Source: Gymnogyps californianus
Taxonomy: Eukaryota > Chordata > Aves > Accipitriformes > Cathartidae
Length of the DNA: 64,000 nucleotides
Direction of reading: 5' to 3'
NCBI RefSeq assembly: GCF_018139145.2
Contig: NC_059476.1
Location: 12,765,001-12,829,000, forward strand
Shown: positions 50,087 through 61,400 of the stretch, piece by piece
How positions within the stretch are numbered: the stretch's first letter is position 1
How the letters are laid out: the number at the start of each line of letters is the position of its first letter
Notes under the pieces: generated by a model
Told to the model about the DNA's origin: nothing
The model's database searches: none
Seen by the model: the letters and a program-made list of their open reading frames with translations, nothing else
Made by a program: the position numbers and the translations under genes

Positions 50087-52893
50087 AAAAAGATAACTTT
50101 TAAAGTGATGTAAAGTGTAGCAAGTATTTCCAGGAAATGTTTGTGCTCTGGATTATCTGCCTATGCTTTGATGGCTGCTCATGTCCTTTTAAAATTGCTG
50201 TCAATGTCTGTGCTTAGTAGAGCAGCTCCAATTTTCTTCAGTGCTATTCAAGTTCTTAAGGCAGGCTTATCAGTGAGGTATCTGAGTGATGGCTTTAAAG
50301 GGAAATAAGAAAACAAACCCGAAACTACTTTACAGAGATCCTTCCAAAAAGAGTTAAGAAATCATTGGTGCTCCTGTCAGACTGGAAGAGAAAGAAACAC
50401 GCACACACAAAGACAAGAAAATTTCATTGCCTGCCTTGCTCTATCCTTTCCATCTCTCCATGGCATCTGGCACCATCTCAGAATGAAACAGTTGAGGAGG
50501 AATGTTGAGTCTGTGTCTGTGCTCCTTCTCCACTCATGTAAATCAAGATTCGCTTAGATGAAGCCAAAAGAACTGCTTTGTGGCAAGCAGAAGGAGAATC
50601 CATCTCTATTCCTTTCTGACGCTGAGGTATTGCAAGACCAGGCAGAAAGAGTAATTTCTGAGAAATCTTGTGTTTGACAAGGTGGATTTTGGTGAGAAAC
50701 AAACCTTTATGAGCAAGTAGGGCAAAGAGATACCTTGAGAAATTTTATGAGGAACAGAGAATATAGTACAAAGGAATCAGCATCTCATTATGAAATGTTA
50801 CTCAGGAAACTTGTACTTAATCCTCTATATAGAGAATATTTTGTTTAAATAAGGACATACTGTATTATTAAACAGATGGAGATCTTTGCTGGAGACAGTT
50901 CAGAGAAAAGGAAAGATGTCTGTAATTTGGTGCTCCTGCTTAAGTATATGGAATTGTGTGGTTGATGTCTGAACTTGGATGATACAATATGAATTAAACT
51001 TTAACCCATTAGTAAATTTGTCTTTCTAACAAGCTACTCAGATGATACAGAAATATGTTATGCAGTAGCAGCTGCTAGAAGATGAAAATACTTCATCGCA
51101 GAAATACATGGTATAATGAAGTATGGGAAATGAATGAAGTATCGCAATAAGGACAAAAGATGACATACAGTTTTAAATATTCACCTTCTGTGTTGAGTTT
51201 ACAAAGGACAGATGACGTCAGTAAATTGAAAACGCCACTGAGACACATAAATCATTAAACACGAGTATTAGAGCCACCTGGGGAAAGAAAGTTGTCAGAA
51301 GAATTTTCCATTAGAAAATATAGTTTAGTCAAAATCAGAAAATTTCTTGGGGGTATGTAATTTTCAGTGATCTTTGCTACACTAAAATATCAACCAAAAT
51401 TGTCTGCATTCTGATAGTGTCAAAAATTGTAGTGAGAAACATTCCCAGTTGACTTTTGGTTTGGCACCAAGAGCATGACAAGATATTAATGCCATATCAT
51501 GGACAGATCTTTTATACTGAATATATAAGAATATGTAGGGTATATGGGACACTATGTAATACTTCACCTCATTCCCAGAAGGTGTAAAAGTTCATTGCTC
51601 CTCCGTCCTCTTCCACCTTCCCTTCTGGGAATGGGCCTTATGAACAAGCTGTATTCTTTCCCCCTCCTGGAGAGATTTTTGTTTCCAGCTGTCTCCTCTT
51701 TGCAATGTCTCCTTAGTCGCATGGTGGATGTCATCGAAGGATTTTGCTGAAGGTAACAAGTTCTTCAGGCAATGAGGCCACTGCAGGGAGGCAAGTAGGT
51801 GGGTAGTCTCAAAGGCAATACAATGTTTTCCTTTCTGAGCAGTACTTGCGGGGATTTTATCACTGGCACCCCTGGAGTGGCAGCAACCACATCTCGAACA
51901 TCTTAAAACATGTGTTTTAATTAATGTTTAATGTTCTGACATTATCAAAAGGAAATGCTTTGGTGCTATTGATTATCAGCTGAAAAATGTTTACTGATAC
52001 ACATTTTCATGGGAAATTTCGTGGTCTTGCCTTTCCTTCTTGGGACAGAAACCAAACATCAGCCTGTCTGAATCCCTCACAGAATAGAAATCATGGCTTC
52101 TGACACATTCAGATAGAGAATGTAGCTGGGAAGGTGGTTTTTAAATGAATCTCAGCAATTTTTGCTTTCTATAAAATGATCCTTATTGGCTGCTATAAAG
52201 TTAAGGTGAAGGTAACTTGAATATCAAATACTCCTTTTTGTTCCTGAAACAGTCTCAGCTTTACTAAGGATAGCTCTGTGGAAAGTCAGAAGTGTGGCAG
52301 GTCAGCCGTTTCTTAACTAGCCAGAAACTCAAGGGGAGAATAGATTGCAAGAGGAACATTTGAAAACCCAAACAGCTGTTTTTCACTGTTCTGACCCTTT
52401 TCACTGCTGAGCAGATTGACAGCTGAGATCCTAAGGTATGCAATTTCCACCCAAGCAGGAGCCTCCTAAAGGTGTTAATCACTGACATCATTGTTTTAGT
52501 GCAGAACAAAGAGATGTCTTCTCCCTGATAATTTCAAATCCTGTACAACGTTCCTTTTACAGCATTGAAATGCTTTAAAGACAAATATGTAATTCCTGGC
52601 TCAAAGAAATGACAGTCACAGTTAGCCATGATCTGGGAGGCAGATACAGCCACTCTGCTGCAGAAACAGTTACCAGGAATGCTCTGGATTGCTTTATGTA
52701 GGAGTCTCATAACCTGATTGCAAGTGTCTCTTCCTTAGGCAGGAGGTAGACTAGATAATTGGTTCTTCCTTAAATGTGTGAACAGGCAACAAGAAGCAGC
52801 AGAAACATGAGGTTTACAAATGCATTGATTGTGATCGCTCGATTCGGCCTAGTAAAGTTTTTTTGTGATTTAGAAAATTAACTTCTAAAAGGA

Positions 52894-52909
52894 AAATAAT
52901 AATAATAAA
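52894..52909. repeat. (AAT)n short microsatellite
   Basis: AAATAATAATAATAAA, four AAT units. Confidence 0.75.
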
Positions 52910-55165
52910 GAAGATACAGATAGGCACAAACACACAAGAGATGAGCATTGATTTTAGGGTGTGGTGAGAGGCAGCAGAAGGCAATTTGAAGGAAGCTGAA
53001 GGAATCCCTTGGGGTGTAAATGAGCTCTTGAAGGGCAGGGGACCCAGCTGGCTGTAATTCCCTGTCTTGCCGGGTGGAAGGAATAAGTGATTAAGGAGGA
53101 GGAAGAGATAAGAGGCGTAAGAGTAGAAAAGTAAGAGCCTTTGGTGGGACTGCATGAAGTTGGAAGTAGTCTGTTGAAGAACAGCTTTTCTAGTAGACAA
53201 GCTGACCTGTGGTTGCTGGTAAGCTTTAGAAAAGACTGATGTTGAGTGACCCCAACAACTGAAGAAAAACACTGTGGGCTGAAGTGTTTTTTACCAGTGA
53301 AGAGATGCCAAGGAAGAGGTGTGTCCTAAGCAGGTAGGAAGCCTCTCTGTTGTGGGGGGGGTGCTAACTGGAGAATGAGAGAAGACTTGGCGAAACAGGG
53401 AAGGGTAGGGCTGGAAAAACAGCATGTTAAGATGTTGCCTGGAAAACCCAGGGAACAGAGCTGCAAATTGAAGTTGCTGATAGAGCAAAATAATGTGATG
53501 GTGTTAGAAGACTGGGTTTGTGGGACATGGCCTTGAGAAGGGAAAGAGCAGGCAATGGAAAATAGAGGAAACAAGATAGGGTTTGTGGACTGGGGTAATG
53601 TAATCAGAACAATTCATTTTAAGGGTGGTTTTAGCTCCAGAATTGGCTAAAAAGAGACTTTAGAGGGGAAAGAACGTTTCACAAGTTGAAATGCAGACAG
53701 CTGGATTGATTCCATTTGAAAAGAAGAGCATGAGCTTTTTGAGAAGGAGTGTGGATTTTCTATTGGGGATTTTAGACTTAAGCGATGTAGAAGCGCTGGC
53801 TGCTAACAAAGAGGCAGAAAGAGGATAAGAGCCAGGATAAAAACAATGAAGCCTGGTTATGCACAGGTGAATCCTGTGTTACTGGTGAAACAGCTTGGAG
53901 GAGAACTCAGACTGACTTGGAAGGAGATAAATTGGCAGATATTAACATTGCTAGCCAAAACTTAATACTCAGTGGATAGAGATAGTTGCTGGAGGGTGGG
54001 ACATAGATGCAGGAGTTTACCTAAAAGTAGTTTTCCATGCTGTGACTTTCCATGCATACACTGTACTATTTGTTCTCAGCATCTCTGAATGGAAGTCATC
54101 TCTCTCAGCCACCACCTGTGGTGGTTTGACATGAGCCAGCCAGCAAGTTGTGTTTGATGCAGCTGTTTTAATTGTATTTCAATACTTAGAGTCAGAGCTA
54201 TAATATGTGAACAAGACCCTCTTAAGGGACGTAGGTAATCGCACGAATTGGTGTGGAGACATTTTGCCAGAGAGATGTATGTTGTTTACCTTCTTGAATT
54301 TGGCAGGGAATAGCCTTGCTATTTGTAGAGGTACAAGTTCTTACAGCTGGAGAGCTGCTGTCTGGTCTCTGAAAGGAGTGAAATAATTGGGGACTACGAA
54401 AGCCTGTAGCCTAGCAGCTTATGTTTTTAGAAGGATGAGGTAAGCAAAACCAGAGGCCTTTATACCCTCCTGTATCTTTGTGACAAAAGCTAATATGGAC
54501 AAAGGATTGCCCTGGTCTCAGTGGGGAATTCTGGTGCTGTGTTTTTGCCTTTTGAGCATGCAGCCTTAGAGACAAGCTCTCCTGAGGCTGACGAAAGAAT
54601 CGCAGCAGAATGTTTGCAGCCTAGCTTGGATTTGAGGCTTAGACCCGAGGTGCAGTAGGCTGTTGCTGTTGAGCCGAGGGGGGGGCAATGTCATACATAC
54701 TATTGGCTTGCAGCAAGTTACCTGAAGTGTACCTGTATTTACCTTACCTCATGCTGAGAGGCATTTAAACTGAATTTTCTTTAAAGATGAGGAGCCCTCA
54801 TGTGGACAGTTATCACAGATGGGCTAATGTGTGGCAACTCCTTAAGTTGTAGTAGTGTGAGATACTTCATTTAAATCCTCAGATTTTTCCAGCTGAAGCT
54901 TTTGCATGTCTGCCCACAGAAGCTTGCACTATGGCACTGCTTTTTTTTTTAGGCTGGTGGTGGCAGCCTGTGGCAAAGGGTTGATCTCAAATGGGTTTGT
55001 ATGTTATAAAAGGCACAAAGAGGCGGCTTCTAACATCTGATATCCTGCAGTATATCATCTCAAGGGGGCTGGGAGTCTCTGGTCTGACCAAGAATCGCAA
55101 CTCCCCTTATCAGCTGCTGACTCCCTTTGGCTTCTTTCAAAGGTGGTTTCACCCATTCCCACTGA

Positions 55166-55190
55166 TTTTTTCTTTTTTTTTTTTTCTTCC
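55166..55190. repeat. T/C-rich tract
   Basis: TTTTTTCTTTTTTTTTTTTT followed by CTTCC. Simple pyrimidine tract; no branch-point, acceptor and exon combination with SORCS coding potential follows it. Confidence 0.75.
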
Positions 55191-56589
55191 CATTCATTCC
55201 AACTTCTTTAACTTGTGAAAGTGAAGCACAGCTTGGCTTGCTTCTCTTGAAGATGTGCCAACACCCACATTAATCCACAAGTATCTTCTTTCTAGCCAGT
55301 GTTTTGGCAGGAGACCTTCTGTCTTCATATTGCATAGCTCCTTCTGGAGAGTAGAAGGGACAGATCTCGCACTGCTGTTTGTAGTTCTACTTAGAAGATT
55401 TTCAAATATGTGCCTTGAGGTCAAAAGGGTTTTTTTAATTTTCTGCATTATTTCTGTTGTATGAGATGTGAAAACAAATCTGTACTTGGACGTACCACAC
55501 TGGCAATCTTTACTAAGGATACATTTGACTTGCTCTGGTTATTAGTGTAGTCTAGTCCCTGGCATGTTTGTGTGTGTTGAAAGGCGGTGAGGATGGCCAC
55601 TTCCATTGGTGAATGATAATGGACAGATGATAGCATCCCAACTGCCCCTTCATCCACCTCCATCACTCCTGTTGGTGTCACAAGACAAATGGTATCACCA
55701 ACCTATATGTAGGAAAATGACAAATCATGTCTTCCCAGAAGGTGAAGGTGATGTAGCTATCAGTTTAGCAAGGTTAAACCATAGCAGTTGCATGGGCCAA
55801 AGCATCATGCAGCCAATGGTGCAGCTACTCCAGATACCTCAGTCACAATAATCATCTGCTTATTGCTCATCTGCTGGGAGAGCTTGTGGTATAGAACTGT
55901 GCTCTGCAGATATAATAGGGTGCATTAGCTGCTCTGCTGCCATAAGCTCTTGGACCAACCTGGAAGTCATTTTCAGAAATCAATTGATTTGGGTCTTGTT
56001 ATTTCTCTTCTGGGCTTTGAGTTTTTAGGCTTTCCATTACTTTGTGCCATTAGAAAGGTGAGAATAAGCAAGTCTAACACTTTTTGTTTGGCTCTGATCA
56101 TGTTGGAATAAAGGGACCATCTTGATGGAGGTCTGGAGTGGTATCTTGTGCTGCATTTCCATTGAGGTGCCAGGCTTTCCTTGTCAGCCTCTTTAGGTTA
56201 GGAACTGACTTGTTCCAGACAGGATTTGGCACTTGTCCTGCCTTTTAATCCAATTCAACATACCCTAACTTTCTAAATAAATCAGAAGTGTTCACTTTGG
56301 AATAGAAAAACAGTATTTTAAGGTGTGTGGGAGAAGCTCAGTCCTATTATCAGAAATGAAATGCTCCAGCGATCCCATCCATTATGCAAAGGGGGGACAT
56401 CACAAGAACCATGCAGAAATCTTGACAAGACTCTTCCAGTTGATGGTATCCATTGCCACTGAATGGCGTTTCACCTAATGCGTGCATAAGCAGAATGCAG
56501 GTCTGTCCACATAACCACAGCTAGATGCAACCTGCCATTGATACCACTTCTGTTCCTTCACACAGAAGGTAAATTGTAGCCAGGATGAA

Positions 56590-56770
56590 ATATTTTGCTG
56601 ATTAAAAAACATTAAATGATCTCCATCTACCTTCTCCCCAATGAACAATGCAATTGAATTATCATTAGAGCTTGTACAGAACCTTTGATAGGAATGGAGC
56701 CATTTGTATTAAATTCAGCCTTAGTTTTCTTATTCCAAGTCCCATCATTGTGTTCATTGCGCTTTGAAGT
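56590..56770. promoter_or_regulatory. Candidate conserved noncoding element in intron 1
   Basis: AT-rich complex sequence with GCTGATTAAAAAACATTAAA, CAATTGAATTATCATTAG and TTTGTATTAAATTCAG, free of simple repeats. It resembles constrained regulatory DNA, but conservation is not demonstrated here. Confidence 0.2.
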
Positions 56771-57869
56771 CATACCAAGCTTCCCTCTCCTGCTATTCAC
56801 CTGATTTATTTCAGCCCCAACACACAGCTCCTAAATTCTTGTTAAATTTGTTTCTGAACAAAAGGACTAAAATCAGAGTCTGTTTTAAATGAAAGACATG
56901 AGGCAGTTATGGTTCCATTCATTTGCTTGTATCTATTTGCTGTATCTAGAGAGCTATTGTTATGCATGCAGTTCTGGAAAATAATAATACTAAAAAAATA
57001 ATAATTCTCCCAGGGTTTGCTGTCAATAGCAACAATCTAAAGAGAACTCAAGCCTAGAGAGTGAGTGATGATATTTCAGTTCTGCTGCTAAACTTTAATG
57101 CTTTCTGGATGCAAGGAGAGGCTGAAGAAGACAGACAGGAACTAGAGGGATCTGCTCAGTCTCTGACACTAGCTCCTCGTGTGGTGTGAATGGGGTCATT
57201 CAACTCTACCCCAGACCCTTTCAATGGGGATATGCCAGCTGCTCAATGATGTGTGACTTAGAGCGCTGCTCTAAAGGGGTGGGAACTCTGCCTTCTCACG
57301 GCCCTCCTGTCTTTCTAATCTTTCCCCAGGAAACCCTTTTCTGACTTGGGGACATGCAACAGCTGAAGTCTTATCTCTGCCTTGAGCAGAGGTTCAAGAG
57401 CTTAGAGAGAAGTTTGAGTGAACTCAGTGTGTGTGAAAGGGTTTATAAAGCTGCTGGAGGGTTGCCTGTGACTCCGGGGACTGCGTGTAGATGATGCTGA
57501 GTGTACAGTAGGATGTTACTGCTGCCCTTATTCCTTCCAGATATCACAGATTTGACTGGCTTCTGAGAACTGACTTTCCCCAAAGAAGAAATTAAAAGTC
57601 TTGTTGTTGGCATCCAATTTGAGTCAGATCAGGGTCAGCACTGGTGATGAGTGAACTTGGCCTTGTAGGAGTTGTGCTTGTCTAGCCTAGGTAGTTGGCC
57701 TCGCTCTTGGGAAGATTTTTTTTTTCAACCTAGAAGAGTAAAAACCTACAGAATCCCAGGTTCAGTGGAAAGCCTGGTTATTTAAAACCTACTGCCTCTG
57801 TTAGTCTCCTCTGAAAACAGAGAACAGAAGAGCTGGGCAGGTGGGATTAGTTTCCTTTCTCTGATAAAA

Positions 57870-57990
57870 GCAGATTAATTTTAACACCGGCTAAAATTGC
57901 ATCCATTTTTTCTTGGTAAATGAACCATAAGACACATTGTCAGAAGTGAGCCTTCCATAATGACTGTGGTTAATACTTTAGAGCCATTTT
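57870..57990. promoter_or_regulatory. Candidate conserved noncoding element in intron 1
   Basis: CAGATTAATTTTAACACC, a bicoid/OTX-like GGATTA-related core on the reverse strand (TTAATC), TGGTAAATGAACCATAAG and GACTGTGGTTAATACTTTAG lie in a compact repeat-free block. Texture-based guess only. Confidence 0.2.
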
Positions 57991-58229
57991 CTCTGTGGAT
58001 CAGAGCTTAGACTCAAGCATGTGAGAATCAGCAATATATGCTATACATTAGCTTGATTTCTAGTCATTTGCAGCTCAAGAGTGTTCCTCCCTTCCCCATC
58101 CTAATTTCAGAATACCTCTGAGTTCTGTAGAGCAAGGGATTTGCATCTGATTTCATACCCAGGTATATGTGTATTTACTTTGGGAGAGCTGTCTCATAGG
58201 CAGAAGGGAGGTAGGACAGTTCATGTGCT

Positions 58230-58455
58230 TACGGGTCTGAGCTGAGGCTTCGGAAATCTCAGTTCAGTTATCTGCTCTGCTGCAGAGTTCCTATGTGTTT
58301 TCCAGAAAATCCCTGTGCCTTGTGGTGACTCAGTTTCCTGAATTGTAGCATGCATATTAAAATGCTTGCCCTGCTTCCCATGGGACCCATGAATCTAAAT
58401 CTCTTCAAAGGCTGTGGTGCACTAAAATACCCTGTTGATAAGGTGCAAAGGTAGA
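58230..58455 (+). mobile_element. MIR-type SINE remnant
   Basis: Blocks in MIR order: TCTCAGTTCAGTTATCTGCTCTGC (tRNA-related/core part), CTGTGCCTTGTGGTGACTCAGTTTCC (MIR core CTGTGCCTCAGTTTCC with a small insertion, about 58313-58340), ATTAAAATGCTTGCCCTGCTTCCC, AATCTAAATCTCTTC, and a tail CCCTGTTGATAAGGTGCAAAG like the MIR GATGAAAGGTGCTATA end. The copy is old and strongly diverged, and its limits are approximate. Confidence 0.55.
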
Positions 58456-61400
58456 GGGGGAAGATCTCCTAGTGCTCATTGGCAAAGCACCTATTCTAGT
58501 AATAGGTAATTCTTTCCGAAGGCTCATTTTGGATGTTGCTTCTACTCAATTTTTGTTCTCTGAGCATAACAGTCAGCTTGAACAGAGCTCAGCAAGAAGC
58601 ATTAATTTTAATTTATGGAAGTGTCCACTGAATTAGATAAGGGCCATTTCTGCAGCAGTTAGTTCCATGAAGCTCATCTAAGCAATTGCTCCTACTGTCC
58701 TGACTTGGTCCTGTCCATTCCTGGTGCAACAAAGGGATGAGGATTGTGTTTTGGGAGCAATAGGGAAAGTTGGACCTCAGCAGGGGATGCAGTGGCCGAG
58801 GCTGCCAGGGGACCATGCTCATAGGTTGATGTGGCTAGTTAAGTTTCACAGCCTGAGCATTGCCTGTGGGAGTGGGAAGAGACTAGTGAGAGGAGGTTAT
58901 TGTGCACAGCACTTCCAGGAGTGTATTTCTCTTCTGACTTGGATCTTGTGGAGTATTTAATGAAGAAGTAGCCTTACTTGCTGAAGGACAGCTGGCTGAG
59001 TTGTGCCAATGCAAATTCCTGTGGTATGAGGAATACTGCATGTACCAAGGTGCGTGCCCTGACTGTCTGGGTCTGCTGGTCTTCCTCATGTTTGTTTTTT
59101 TTTTTTCCACCCTACATTTGTTCCATACTGCACAGTACAGGGAACACTGGGACCAGCTACAAAGTGCTCAAAACATTCATATGGGGTAGGGAAGAGCTGC
59201 TGTCTATGTATCTCAAGACAGTACCCCTTCCTGAAGTGCTGGGCAAAGGATGGCTTTTGTCCCATGTTTTGCTCCAGTGCTGACCAATTTCTGCAAAGAG
59301 GGTCTTTGGCCAGATCCCTCTGGTATTGTCCATGAGTGCTGCTTCATCTGGAGAGAACATGAATGATTGAATGCAGTTTCCATTTGCTATGTGCCCCACA
59401 GGGATGTTTTCTGCCTCATTCCTGCTCTCGCTTTCCTGCAAGAAAACATTATGTTTCAGACCATGGCACCTCTGCTGTTAAAACCCCATCTGTGTCTGAC
59501 TGTCTGGGTTTCCCATTACTTTCTAGTCCTAATGCATAAACCAGTGCAGCCGAGTAAACTATATAGTGCTTAAAAATGAGTTGACCCTGGCGTTCGTTCT
59601 TAACGTCTGCTTCAGCACTGCTCGGGTTCTGGAACAACTGAATAGCCCTTGTGGCTGACAAAGCTGTAGCTGAGAAAATACAGCAGCAATATTCAAGTTT
59701 TAAGACAGCCACTTGGGAATGCAAGTTGAGACAAATGATGCTGTGCATGTAGGATAATGGCCTGAGCCTAAGATGAGAAGTTGTAGGACAAATACAACAG
59801 CTCTGATGTGCTAAAAAAAAATAAAAATAATTGGATACAGCCAACGTAATAGTTTTCCTAAGAGCTCTTGAAACAACTGAAATTGTTAACATTGCAATTA
59901 TTCTCAATAAAGTAGTTTTCTTCTACTTACACATTCTGTTGTCTTGCTTTTTGCCCAAATTAGGGAAGTGAATTTCTTTCTTAATTATCCAGTTCTCAAG
60001 CCCTGATGCAGATTTCTAACACTTTGAGGTATATTTAACCAGATCCTTGTTTATGAAGTTGGAGGAAAAAACCAAACAGGGAAATTCGGAAAAAATTTTT
60101 AACTCCAACAGGTCCTTAGTGAAAGCATACTGTTCTACTGATTGATAACCAGTAATGCTAAGCAACTGTTGTTTCTACAACTTGGGTGTTGTATTCATTC
60201 TAGAGGAGTGATGGAAGATAGAAGCTGTTATTCCTGCTGTTTTCCCTTGATAAGCCAGTACTATTTTCCCCAAAAGCCTTTACCAGTTTAACACTTTTCA
60301 TCCTTACTCACATAAGGAAAGGGGTGCTACAAAAAGACTCAGGAAAGGTTTTGGGAACTTAACACTTAATGAAAAGAAATTAGCACCAGCAACACAGCTG
60401 GGGTGAGCCAGAATTCTCAGTTCACATCTTTATTATGGGAATCCTCAGGGCTCCTGCTGGGACTCTGCTCTTTGCTTTCTCTGCCCCATTTCACAGCTCT
60501 CTCACTGCAGCACTGCCACAAAAGAAACCCACCTTTTTAATTTACAAATATCTGAGAGAGACATTATCAGCACCATCTATTGGGGAAACAGAGGTATTGG
60601 TTTCTTCACTGATTTGAATATGCAAAATCTTGTGGTTTTTTCCTTGCTTTTTTGATTTCTAGCTATAGTTTAAAGTGAAAACGTGCCTAGACAACCTGCT
60701 TGTTTTTTAACTTACAGCAGCCTGGAGTCTGTGCTTGGGGGATTGTGCCTTTTTTCAAAAGCTACCTTCAAGAAACGCAGTGAACCATTTAAAAGGGGGC
60801 AAGCAGACAAAGATTCAAATGTCAAAATGGTACCTTGGCCATGGCAGGTTCTGTCACATCAATAGGACAAGGGCAACAGCCGAGAAACAATTTGCAGCTG
60901 AGGAGATAGGCATGTCTAGCGCCTTGAGTCAATCTAGACTAGTGTGTCTGAGAAATTTCGGTGAGGAATGGGATGTTTGACCTTCTTGATCTTTTTAGGA
61001 TAAAGAAAACTCTATAGCTTGAAGAAAAAGCAGAGGAATTATGATTGTTAGCAGAAGACTGATTTCAAGGCACATCTCGGGGTTGGAGAGTAGTCATGAT
61101 CCGAACTAATTTCAGGACAAGCATGGTTTCATCAGTGTGACTCCTCCTGATCAGATTAGTGGCCTCCCTAGCATGTTTCAGGAAATTTGCATGTGTAGAG
61201 CCTATTGAGACATCTAGTGTGAAATTATCTCCTAACTCTCAGTTACTCTGCTACATTATGGGCTTCTCCCTGTTTCTCTGGTACTCTCACCCATTGCATT
61301 TTTGTGCTGTTCCTGTAGCTGTACATCACAGGTGCTTTTGTCTTCCCTGCGCTCCTCCTCAATAACAAGTAATTTCTTGCTGGGAGCACCATGCCAGCAG

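Larger units (their letters stand above)
45881..58229. other. Intron 1 stretch, no exon seen
   Basis: Unique-looking intronic DNA with simple repeats (45890-45914, 47040-47075 TAATATA-type, 48307-48325, 49234-49253, 50036-50086, 52894-52909, 55166-55190) and a full CRE palindrome TGACGTCA at 51213-51220. Blocks at about 56590-56770 and 57870-57990 are candidate regulatory DNA. Open frames up to 174 codons (from 47885) show no family signature. Confidence 0.55.
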
